Positions 1 to 5,764 of a DNA stretch of 5,816 nt are shown piece by piece. The DNA lies in the NCBI GenBank assembly GCA_003454135.1, contig DMKW01000246.1, positions 1 to 5,816 on the forward strand, written 5' to 3'. Each line of letters starts with the position of its first letter. Positions within the stretch are counted from its first letter, which is position 1. The DNA comes from Microbacteriaceae bacterium (GTDB taxonomy: Bacteria; Actinomycetota; Actinomycetes; Actinomycetales; Microbacteriaceae). The notes beneath the pieces were generated by a model. It was given only the letters and a program-made list of their open reading frames with translations. It was not told the origin of the DNA and ran no database searches. The translations under genes were made by a program, and so were the position numbers.

Positions 1-1
1 C

Positions 2-1003
2 ATGAACTCGATGCTGCACGCAGCCGACAAGACCGACCGGACCGACCTGACCCACGAGCAGCGCTCCGCCCTCAAGGCGGACTTCGAGCGGATCGCGACC
101 TGGTTCGACGACGACTTCGTGCGAGACGGCTCCCAGGGGCTCGCGGTCTTCGCGGCCGGGCTCGACAACTTCTGGCGGACGCTCCCCCTGCCGGAGCCCG
201 TCCGCGACAGCGCGAAGGTCGGCCGCGACTTCTACCTCTCGCCGCTCGTCCCGCTCGTGTCCCGAGGGGACGGGACGATCGTCGCAGTCGTCGGGCGCGA
301 GCAGGGACAGCTGTACCGGCTCCGCGCGGGCCGGCTCGAGGAGACCGCCGAGCACTACGACGAACAGCCTGGGCAGCACGACCAGGGCGGCTGGTCGCAA
401 GGCCGCTACCAGCGGCACATCGAGAAGCTCGTCCAGGAGCACCTGAAGGGAGTCGCGCAGGAGCTCGATCGGAGCAAGCGCCGGCTGCAGTCGCCGAGGA
501 TCGTGCTCGTCTGCTCGGAGGAGATGCGATCGGAGTTCACCGACGCGCTCTCCGCGGAGGTGCGCGCTTCCCTGGTGGGCTGGACGCCGGCCCAGGCACA
601 GGCGAGCCCGGCGGAGATCCTCGAGGCAGTGGTTCCGGTGCTCGCGGAGGCAGAGTCGAAGGACGAGGCCGAGGTGATCGAGCGCTGGCGCGAGGAGGCC
701 GGTCGTAACGCGCGAGCTGCTTCAGGTTGGGAGCAGACGCTCGAAGCGGCGTCGGATGCGCGTGTCGAGTTGCTGCTCTTCCAGGAGGGTGCCGATCGGC
801 CCGCGTTCCGTTGTCCTGCGTGCGGTCGCGCTGCGGTGTCCGAGGGCAGCTGCCCGCTCGACGGGACCCGGCTCGAGCCGACCGACGCAGGCCTCGACCT
901 GGCGGTGCACCAGACGCTTGCCCACGGCGGCGCCGTGTGGGCGATCCGTCACCACGAGGACCTTGCGCCGGTGGAGGGCATCGGCGCGCTGCTGCGCTTC
1001 TAG
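2..1003 (+). CDS. VLRF1/baeRF-type peptidyl-tRNA hydrolase (Vms1/ANKZF1-like), 5'-partial
   Basis: The 333 visible residues match the bacterial eRF1-like (baeRF/VLRF1) family, related to eukaryotic Vms1/ANKZF1, which cleaves peptidyl-tRNA on stalled large ribosomal subunits. The key signature is DQGGWSQGRYQRHIE around residues 127-141. The GxxQ within it (G130, Q133) corresponds to the catalytic Gln loop equivalent to GGQ of release factors. An alpha/beta region follows (SPRIVLVCSEE, 164-174), then a C-terminal zinc-ribbon-like module with CPACG at 271-275 and CPLDG at 284-288, ending in the typical GIGALLRF. The first residues are already in the helical region that in full-length members follows an N-terminal beta strand. 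The reading frame is open to the window edge, so the ATG at position 2 is probably internal and the start lies upstream. Cytosolic ribosome rescue is inferred from the family. Codon use is very GC-rich, unlike the next gene. Confidence 0.82.
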   Translation: MNSMLHAADKTDRTDLTHEQRSALKADFERIATWFDDDFVRDGSQGLAVFAAGLDNFWRTLPLPEPVRDSAKVGRDFYLSPLVPLVSRGDGTIVAVVGREQGQLYRLRAGRLEETAEHYDEQPGQHDQGGWSQGRYQRHIEKLVQEHLKGVAQELDRSKRRLQSPRIVLVCSEEMRSEFTDALSAEVRASLVGWTPAQAQASPAEILEAVVPVLAEAESKDEAEVIERWREEAGRNARAASGWEQTLEAASDARVELLLFQEGADRPAFRCPACGRAAVSEGSCPLDGTRLEPTDAGLDLAVHQTLAHGGAVWAIRHHEDLAPVEGIGALLRF

Positions 1004-1006
1004 TCA

Positions 1007-1019
1007 GCTGCTAGGCAGC
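1007..1019. other. Small perfect inverted repeat after the VLRF1-type stop codon
   Basis: GCTGC at 1007-1011 and GCAGC at 1015-1019 pair around a 3-base TAG loop, four bases after the TAG stop at 1001-1003. The stem is only 5 bp and is not followed by a T run, so it is at best a weak transcription-end structure. It lies in the short stretch where homology to the left gene has ended and homology to DUF4012 has not yet begun. Confidence 0.25.
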
Positions 1020-1063
1020 GTCGGCGCAGCTCGAGCACGGTCTCGCCCTCGAGCTTTAAACCC

Positions 1064-2458
1064 GTGAATGGAGCGATTGACGTTGCGCCGATCGTGGCTG
1101 CCATCCCTAAGGTAGATGCGGCATCGGCGGTGATGAATTCGGCTGTCAAGACCGTGGATGGCATCGACAGCGGAAACACGATCCGCCAAGTCGCCAGTGC
1201 CACCGACAAGCTGAAGACGATGCTCGCAAAGGTCGCGAGCCAACTCGATCAGCTGAAAGCGGTTATACACATACTGCCCGGCGCTCTGGGCGATAACGGC
1301 GTGCGCAAGTACCTAATTATCTTCCAAAACAACGGAGAATTGATGGCGCGGGGCGGCACTACCGGGTCGCTTGCGCTGCTGACCGTCGGCCATGGCAAGG
1401 TCAGCCTCGCGAAACAGTCCTCAGCGTCCATTAGAGATTTCCCGAACTTCAGCCAATCGGTTATCGCGCTTCCGGACGGGATCGACAAGATATATCCATT
1501 CGGACTTGGAACGCAGGTGCAAGACCTCACCGAGACTCCGCGATTCTCGACGACATTCGCGATCGCCAAGGAGATGTGGAAGCGAGCCAAAGGGGACGAC
1601 ATCGACGGCTTGATCGCGATCGATACTGTCGCCTTGAGCTACATCGTCGGTGCGACTGGCCCGATCGGCCTGATCGATGGAACGCAGATGACGGGCGCAA
1701 ACACGATCCCGACCCTGCTCGGGGATCTGTATGTGAAGCACAAGGATCCGGCATATGTCGACCGGATCAACGAGGCGATGGCGAGCACAGCCTTCGCCAA
1801 AGTGACCTCGGGGCAAGTCAACACCAAAGCCCTGATCGCCGCGGTTATCAAAGCGAGCAGCGAGAAGCGAATCCTGATCTGGACGTCTCGCAAGGACGAA
1901 CAAAAAGTCATTGAGAACTCGCCGTTCCTGGGCACGCCACCCGTGAGCACGCCGAAGACAGACGCTTTTGGCGTCTACTACAGCGACCAGACGCCATCGA
2001 AATTGGACCATTACCTCAAGCAGAACGTGCAGTTGTCGCAAACTGTGTGCGCGGCTGACGGTAAGAGACATGTGCGCGTGTCAGTGTCATTCACCAACAC
2101 CGCGCCGGCAGATGCAGGCAAGATTCTCCCCAAATACGTGACGGGTGGCGGTGCTGGGGTGCCGGCTGGCGACATCCAAATGGCAGTGAACACTTACGCG
2201 CCCCCCGGCTATTCGGCGCAAAGTGTGACGTTCGATGGTGGTCCGGCCAACAGTGGCGTGATCGGCAACGACGGAAACTATCCCGTTATCCGGGGGCGCG
2301 TTACGATGGCGCCAGGTGCAACGCAAACCCTCGTCTTCAATTTCATCGCTGGGCATAAGGATGCGCGCACTTTGACTGTCGGCGATATCACACCGACAGT
2401 TTCCTCGACCATCGTCACGACGGCGAAACTGGACTGCTCTTCCGTAGCGACCGGATAG
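1064..2458 (+). CDS. DUF4012 domain-containing protein, N-terminally truncated (copy 1)
   Basis: This 464-residue frame matches DUF4012, a family of envelope-anchored proteins common in actinobacterial polysaccharide loci; molecular function is unknown. The family hallmark YLIIFQNNGELMARGG lies at residues 83-98, followed by the globular DUF4012 domain. A C-terminal beta-rich region (about 325-464) has cysteines at 329 and 458 that could form a disulfide outside the membrane. Intact relatives are about 100-150 residues longer and start with a transmembrane helix, absent here. The GTG at 1064 has no Shine-Dalgarno sequence, and family-like sequence (STVSPSSFKP) continues in frame upstream to about 1034, so 1064 is not a native start. 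The gene is best read as a 5'-truncated remnant whose remaining frame is intact. It is visibly less GC-rich than its left neighbour (hand count 48% for 1861-1920 against 77% for 541-600). DUF4012 identity is secure; expression is doubtful. Confidence 0.8.
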   Translation: MNGAIDVAPIVAAIPKVDAASAVMNSAVKTVDGIDSGNTIRQVASATDKLKTMLAKVASQLDQLKAVIHILPGALGDNGVRKYLIIFQNNGELMARGGTTGSLALLTVGHGKVSLAKQSSASIRDFPNFSQSVIALPDGIDKIYPFGLGTQVQDLTETPRFSTTFAIAKEMWKRAKGDDIDGLIAIDTVALSYIVGATGPIGLIDGTQMTGANTIPTLLGDLYVKHKDPAYVDRINEAMASTAFAKVTSGQVNTKALIAAVIKASSEKRILIWTSRKDEQKVIENSPFLGTPPVSTPKTDAFGVYYSDQTPSKLDHYLKQNVQLSQTVCAADGKRHVRVSVSFTNTAPADAGKILPKYVTGGGAGVPAGDIQMAVNTYAPPGYSAQSVTFDGGPANSGVIGNDGNYPVIRGRVTMAPGATQTLVFNFIAGHKDARTLTVGDITPTVSSTIVTTAKLDCSSVATG

Positions 2459-2560
2459 GTATTTCGGAGACAAACGCTTTACCGGATACTACGGAGTCAG
2501 CAACAGCTACGGAAATCGCCGGTTACTGACCGACCTCGGCTTTGTCTTCAACCTTGATCA
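2459..2560 (+). pseudogene. Coding-like remnant of unknown identity
   Basis: Between the DUF4012 stop and the ABC-F fragment, the frame beginning TAT at 2460 reads without a stop and has a protein-like composition, for example YFGDKRFTGYYGVSNS followed by YGNRRLLTDLGFVFN. It is rich in aromatic residues and glycine and has no start codon of its own. The change of reading frame relative to both neighbours suggests a stitched-in piece of another gene. I do not recognise the family and assign no function. It could be chance open sequence, since only about 34 codons are involved. Confidence 0.3.
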
Positions 2561-2812
2561 GCGCTCTGTCTCATCGGCGAGAACGGTGGAGGCAAGTCGA
2601 CCCTGGGGCTTCATGGCGGGGGCGAGATGCCGGATGCCGGTTCCCTCTCCGGTCCACGCCGGTTCGGTCTGCTCTAGCAGGACATGCGGTTCCGCTCGAG
2701 CGCCACCGTCGATGTGCTGATCGAGGATGCCATGGCCGAGGTGCGATCGATCGAACGGGAACTTGAGGATGCGGCATCCCATCGCTGGTCGGCGGACGCA
2801 TTATTGGAGTAG
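2561..2812 (+). pseudogene. ABC-F ATPase fragment (first nucleotide-binding domain), degenerate
   Basis: In the frame that includes CTC at 2570, the sequence reads LCLIGENGGGKST (about 2564-2602), a Walker A motif in the form usual for ABC-F ATPases. It is followed by the expected PDAGS element (2630-2644) and a RFGLL-stop-QDMRF stretch, then TVDV and AMAEVRSIERELEDAA (to about 2779), which resembles the helical region after the Q-loop in ABC-F proteins. The TAG at 2675-2677 interrupts the frame just before the Q-loop glutamine, and a second TAG at 2810-2812 ends it. There is no Walker B, no signature motif and no second ATPase domain; complete ABC-F proteins have over 500 residues. The segment STLGLHGGGEMP is also diverged from the usual STLLRLLAG pattern. 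ABC-F proteins act on ribosomes, some giving antibiotic resistance, but this piece cannot be functional. It abuts the stop codon of the reverse-strand ligase. Confidence 0.6.
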
Positions 2813-3676
2813 CGACGCTGGCCCGGTCGCGGCAAACGCCTTCCGCCAGCTGAGCTCGCGTGCCGCCTTCACGCAGCAGACCACGAAGGTGAGCCATCCG
2901 AACTCCACGAGCATGGAGCTCTCCGCGAGGCCCGTGGTGAGCAGCACTACGAGCACGAGCGCGGGCCAGGCGTAGACGAAGCTGCGTTGCCGGGAGGCGA
3001 GCAGCCAGGAGCGGATGAAGGTGAGGCCGACGAGACCGACGAACGCGAAGAGGCCGATCAGGCCGAGCTGGAACCACACGTCGAGGTAGGCGTTCATGCC
3101 CGAGGTGGGCATGCGGTCGAAGTAGTTGGGAAAGACCTGGAACGGGGGAACGTCCTGCCGCCAGTGGCCTACCCAGCCCCAGCCCTCGAGTTCGTGGGCG
3201 GGGATGAGGATGCGCATGGGGCGCCACAGGTCGAGGCGCTTGTTGAGCTCGTTGCTCGCGCTGAGCGCGGTGATGATGGGCGTGCGGGCCGCCCAGGCCG
3301 CCGCGGCCACGGTGATGGTAGCGGCGAGCAGGCCAATCTGCCAGAACTGCTTGCTCTCGGCCGGCACGCGGCGAAGTCCGAAGAGCGCGAGGGCGGCGAG
3401 CACCACGATGATGAGGCCGCCGAACGCGATCGGGGACCGGGTGAGCAGCAGCAGGAGTCCCGCGAGCACGAGCGAGCCGATCGACACCCCCCGGCGCACC
3501 GATCGGGTGCGCAGCTCCGTACCGAACGTGACGATCGCGATGAGGGTGATCACGCCGAGTTGGTTGCGAGTGCCGAAGATGCCCTGGAGAGGGCCGAGCT
3601 CGGCGAGGTTGCCCTGGATGCCCAGAAACCGGATGGGGGAGTCGACAAGCACGCCGGAGAAGATGATGATCGACGC
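2801..3676 (-). CDS. O-antigen ligase family (Wzy/WaaL-like) protein, N-terminally truncated (copy 1)
   Basis: Read on the minus strand, about 290 residues give alternating hydrophobic helices and a large loop typical of the C-terminal two thirds of O-antigen ligase/polymerase proteins. Landmarks in order are GTRNQLGVITLIAIVTFG, a TM segment around TRSPIAFGGLIIVVLAALAL, another around LLAATITVAAAAWAA, the loop with LDLWRPMRILIPAHELEGWG and GWVGHW, then NAYLDVWFQLGLIGLFAFVG and final helices ending AESSMLVEFGWLTFVVCCV. Such proteins join lipid-linked glycans at the outer face of the membrane. The frame stays open to 4015, but beyond about 3676 it turns hydrophilic and Arg-rich and is antisense to a real DUF4012 fragment, so the homologous part ends at that junction. 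No native start is present and the first few TM helices are missing. The gene is convergent with the forward sequences to its left. It is probably inactive, though its remaining frame is undamaged. Confidence 0.72.
   Translation of the reverse strand, partial: ASIIIFSGVLVDSPIRFLGIQGNLAELGPLQGIFGTRNQLGVITLIAIVTFGTELRTRSVRRGVSIGSLVLAGLLLLLTRSPIAFGGLIIVVLAALALFGLRRVPAESKQFWQIGLLAATITVAAAAWAARTPIITALSASNELNKRLDLWRPMRILIPAHELEGWGWVGHWRQDVPPFQVFPNYFDRMPTSGMNAYLDVWFQLGLIGLFAFVGLVGLTFIRSWLLASRQRSFVYAWPALVLVVLLTTGLAESSMLVEFGWLTFVVCCVKAARELSWRKAFAATGPASLLQ
2828..2941. repeat. Ligase 3'-tail repeat, unit 1 (also at 4131-4240 and 5795-5816)
   Basis: The DNA encoding the last roughly 38 residues of the ligase recurs three times. 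Bases 2832-2941 and 4131-4240 align gaplessly over 110 bases (95 identical by hand count). Bases 2828-2849 are identical to 5795-5816 over 22 bases, and the third unit continues beyond the window edge. All three units point the same way, with the ligase on the minus strand, so they are direct repeats with spacings of about 1.3 and 1.67 kb. Such repeats could support homologous recombination or confuse short-read assembly. Confidence 0.75.
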
Positions 3677-4069
3677 CAAACGTACAGGGTGAGCATGGAC
3701 CTCACCAGCTCGGTCCCCGTCAATCCGAAGAAGACTGTCCCGGCCTATGTCCTCGGGCAGTTCAAGCGAGAAGGTGTGCCCGCCGGAAGGATGCGGTTGG
3801 ACCTTCTGGCGTACGCGCCGCCTGGTTCGACGATCGTCGGCGCCAGCGTCGGTGGAACGGCAGTTGCCCCGGGCGCGCTCAAGGACGGTCCCAACCCGGT
3901 GAGCAAGGTGCGCGTGGAAATAGCGCCGGGCGCAACCCTCCGTGTCACATTCGAAATGGTTGCGGTCAAGGCTGGGGATCGGCTGTTCGACCTGTCGAGC
4001 ACGCCGTTGGTCCATGCCACTGCGATCACCAAGGCCGGCCTCGACTGCACGACTGTGGCGAAGAAGTAA
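3671..4069 (+). pseudogene. DUF4012 protein, C-terminal fragment (copy 2)
   Basis: About 132 codons encode the C-terminal beta-rich part of a DUF4012 protein. Family-like sequence starts at RRQTYRVSMDL, corresponding to KRHVRVSVSF of copy 1 (its residue 334 onward). Shared elements are PxYV, GVPAG, a YAPPG turn, the V-x-APGAT-x-x-x-V-F-type strand and the terminal LDC motif (AGLDCTTVAKK here, AKLDCSSVATG in copy 1). The rest of the domain and the N-terminus are missing. At 3671 the sequence changes abruptly into the antisense of the ligase, and the long open frame upstream on this strand is a shadow of that ligase. A GTG at 3689 and an ATG at 3695 exist but have no convincing ribosome binding site. 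The two DUF4012 copies are clearly diverged, so this is an old paralog rather than a recent duplicate. It ends 24 bases before the stop of ligase copy 2. Confidence 0.72.
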
Positions 4070-4093
4070 CGCGAGGTTGCAGCCGACGACTCG

Positions 4094-4288
4094 CTAGTGG
4101 TCGATCTGTGCTGCGGGGCCGCCTGCTACTGCAAACGCCTTGCGCCAGCTCAGCTCCCGTGGGGCCTTCACGCAACAGGCCACGAAGGTGAGCCAGCCGA
4201 ACTCCACGAGCGAGGAGCTCTCGGCGAGAGCGGTGCTGAGTGGACCGTTGCTCGCGCTGAGCGCGGTAATGATGGGGCGCGGGCCGCG
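4094..4288 (-). pseudogene. O-antigen ligase fragment with internal deletion (copy 2)
   Basis: The minus strand ends at the TAG formed by 4094-4096 and carries two separate pieces of the ligase seen in copy 1. The 3' part (AESSSLVEFGWLTFVACCV, then RELSWRKAFAVAG) corresponds to the last helix and tail of copy 1. Bases 4131-4240 align without gaps to 2832-2941 with 15 mismatches by hand count, about 86% identity. The upstream part (PIITALSASN) corresponds to sequence about 100 residues earlier in copy 1. The roughly 101 codons in between, including the large loop and the NAYLDVW region, are deleted and the reading frame is kept. Homology stops near 4288, so the N-terminal half is gone. The remnant is too short to be a ligase and has no start site. 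It lies between the DUF4012 fragment and the UDP-glucose dehydrogenase gene. Confidence 0.7.
4131..4240. repeat. Ligase 3'-tail repeat, unit 2
   Basis: This is a gapless match, offset by 1299 bases, to 2832-2941, with 15 substitutions in 110 bases. After a six-base filler at 4241-4246, a second match runs from 4247 to about 4287 against 3251 onward; its first 30 bases contain one difference. The jump between the two matched blocks defines the internal deletion in ligase copy 2. Confidence 0.75.
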
Positions 4289-4441
4289 CACGGTTTCTCA
4301 CGGGACATGCCGGTGTCAACTTCGCTCCAATTTTCGCACAGCCGATCAGGGAGGATCGAACGCTGCGTCTCCGGCGCGGTCCGGAAGGGACGGCCATCTG
4401 CTTGACTGTCTGAAGCTGCGCCATATCGGCCGCCGGAATGT
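4289..4441. other. Intergenic spacer upstream of UDP-glucose dehydrogenase
   Basis: About 150 bases separate the end of ligase homology from the dehydrogenase gene. I see no convincing coding remnant here; the short open frames on both strands do not resemble a family I know. It includes somewhat less GC-rich sequence (for example CCAATTTTCGC near 4328-4338) and is the natural place for the dehydrogenase promoter. Confidence 0.4.
4402..4429 (+). promoter_or_regulatory. Possible sigma-70-type promoter for UDP-glucose dehydrogenase
   Basis: TTGACT at 4402-4407 matches a -35 consensus in five of six positions. A poor -10-like TATCGG at 4424-4429 follows after a 16-base spacer, about 25 bases before the chosen start codon. 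The -10 is weak, so this is a tentative call based only on position and the good -35. No operator or riboswitch is visible. Confidence 0.22.
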
Positions 4442-4443
4442 AT

Positions 4444-4447
4444 GGAG
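4444..4447 (+). promoter_or_regulatory. Ribosome binding site that decides the dehydrogenase start
   Basis: GGAG lies six bases before the ATG at 4454. The alternative in-frame ATG at 4442 lies just upstream and overlaps this element, with no purine-rich site before it. Starting at 4454 also places the protein N-terminus at MKISVIGCGYLG, as usual for the family. Confidence 0.6.
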
Positions 4448-4453
4448 CAACAC

Positions 4454-5761
4454 ATGAAGATCTCGGTCATCGGATGCGGGTATCTCGGAGCGGTACAGGC
4501 GGCAGCGATGGCCGAACTCGGGCATGACGTCGTGGGCATCGACGTCGACGCTGCGAAGATCGCACAGCTCTCGGATGGCCGACCCCCGTTCTTCGAGCCT
4601 GGCCTGACCGAGATCCTCAGCTCGGCACTGGCATCCGGCCGCCTGCGATTCAGCACGGACATCGCCGAGGTCTCCGGTTCGCGTGTGCACTTCGTCGCTG
4701 TCGGCACACCGCAGCGCGATGGAAGCAATGCCGCCGACATGACCTATGTCGACTCCGCCGTCGACGCCCTTCTGCCCCACCTCGCTCCCGGCGACATCGT
4801 GGTGGGCAAGAGCACTGTGCCGGTCGGATCCGCGACCCGCCTGGCCGGCGTGATCGACGCATCCGGAACTGGAGCGGTGCTGGCCTGGAACCCCGAGTTT
4901 TTGCGCGAAGGATTCGCCGTGCTCGACACCATGTCGCCGGACCGCATGGTCTACGGCGTCGCTCCCGGGGACGACACCGCCGTCGCCGTGCTGAACGAGG
5001 TGTATGCCACCGCGATCGCGACGGGAACGCCGGTCGTCGTCACCGACTATGCGACAGCCGAACTCGTGAAAGTCGCGGCCAACGCCTTTCTCGCCACCAA
5101 GATCTCGTTCATCAACGCCATGGCCGAAATCGCCGAAGTCACCGGAGCCGACATCACCCAACTCGCCGACGCCATCGGCTACGACAACCGCATCGGCCGT
5201 CGCTTTCTGAACGCGGGCGTGGGGTTCGGTGGCGGATGCCTGCCGAAGGACATCCGCGCCTTCACTGCCCGCGCGGAGGAGCTCGGTCGCGGCGAGTCAG
5301 TCGCGTTCCTGAAGGAGGTGGACCAGATCAACCTGAGGCGACGTCAGAGAGTCGTCGATCTGACCGTCCACGCTCTCGGCTCCGTTGTGAACGAGAAGAA
5401 GGTCGCGGTGCTCGGCCTCGCATTCAAGCCGCATTCCGACGACGTGCGCGACTCACCGGCACTCGACGTCGCTGTGCAGTTGCGGGGGCTCGGAGCGAAC
5501 GTCATCGCAACGGATCCGCGGGCCATCGAGAACTCACGGGCACGGCACCCTCAACTCGCCTACTCCACCGATATTGCGGAGACGCTGAAGGGTGCGGATG
5601 CCGTGGTACTCGTCACCGAATGGCCGGAGTTCGCTGACATTGACCCCGTCTGGGCCGCGGGCCTGGTACGCAATCGGATGATCATCGACGGACGAAACAA
5701 ACTCGACGCCACTGCCTGGCGCGCGGCGGGCTGGACCTACCACGGGCTGGGTCGCCCCTAA
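4454..5761 (+). CDS. ugd: UDP-glucose 6-dehydrogenase
   Basis: The enzyme oxidises UDP-glucose to UDP-glucuronate with two NAD+ in the cytosol, supplying a precursor for acidic surface polysaccharides. The 435 residues are a normal family length. Visible motifs in order are the Rossmann GCGYLG (7-12) with D30 ending the second strand, VGTP (83-86), STVPVG (120-125), NPEFLREG (146-153), the ELVKVAAN helix with K206 and N210, the active-site loop GFGGGCLPKD with nucleophile C262 and D266 (257-266), and FKPHSDDVRDSP (324-335) for substrate and cofactor binding in the C-terminal domain. All expected catalytic residues are present, so it should be active. The start at 4454 is chosen over 4442 because of the GGAG ribosome binding site. 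Its stop lies three bases before the stop of the convergent third ligase copy. A related nucleotide-sugar dehydrogenase acting on UDP-GlcNAc or GDP-mannose cannot be fully excluded, but UDP-glucose is most likely. Confidence 0.92.
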   Translation: MKISVIGCGYLGAVQAAAMAELGHDVVGIDVDAAKIAQLSDGRPPFFEPGLTEILSSALASGRLRFSTDIAEVSGSRVHFVAVGTPQRDGSNAADMTYVDSAVDALLPHLAPGDIVVGKSTVPVGSATRLAGVIDASGTGAVLAWNPEFLREGFAVLDTMSPDRMVYGVAPGDDTAVAVLNEVYATAIATGTPVVVTDYATAELVKVAANAFLATKISFINAMAEIAEVTGADITQLADAIGYDNRIGRRFLNAGVGFGGGCLPKDIRAFTARAEELGRGESVAFLKEVDQINLRRRQRVVDLTVHALGSVVNEKKVAVLGLAFKPHSDDVRDSPALDVAVQLRGLGANVIATDPRAIENSRARHPQLAYSTDIAETLKGADAVVLVTEWPEFADIDPVWAAGLVRNRMIIDGRNKLDATAWRAAGWTYHGLGRP

Positions 5762-5764
5762 CGG

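Noticed and set aside
1007..1019. Rho-independent terminator after the VLRF1-type gene
   Set aside because: The stem is only 5 bp and no T run follows, so it is recorded only as an inverted repeat.
1421..2071. 216-codon minus-strand frame inside DUF4012 copy 1
   Set aside because: It has an Arg/Asp-rich composition with no recognisable motif and lies fully antisense to a clear family match.
2987..3670. Long forward open frame leading into the DUF4012 copy 2 fragment
   Set aside because: It is antisense to the ligase, in the same codon register, and its translation is an Glu/Arg/Asp-rich low-complexity product typical of a shadow frame in high-GC DNA. Only the part after about 3671 is homologous to a known family.
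3680..4015. N-terminal extension of the minus-strand ligase frame to an ATG at 4015
   Set aside because: The extension is hydrophilic and Arg-rich with no membrane helices, unlike any ligase N-terminus, and is antisense to the DUF4012 fragment.
4442..4453. Upstream ATG at 4442 as start of UDP-glucose dehydrogenase
   Set aside because: There is no purine-rich site before it, while the ATG at 4454 has GGAG at six-base spacing and gives the usual family N-terminus.
4346..5161. 271-codon minus-strand frame overlapping UDP-glucose dehydrogenase
   Set aside because: It is a Gly/Asp/His-rich shadow frame opposite an enzyme with all its catalytic motifs intact.
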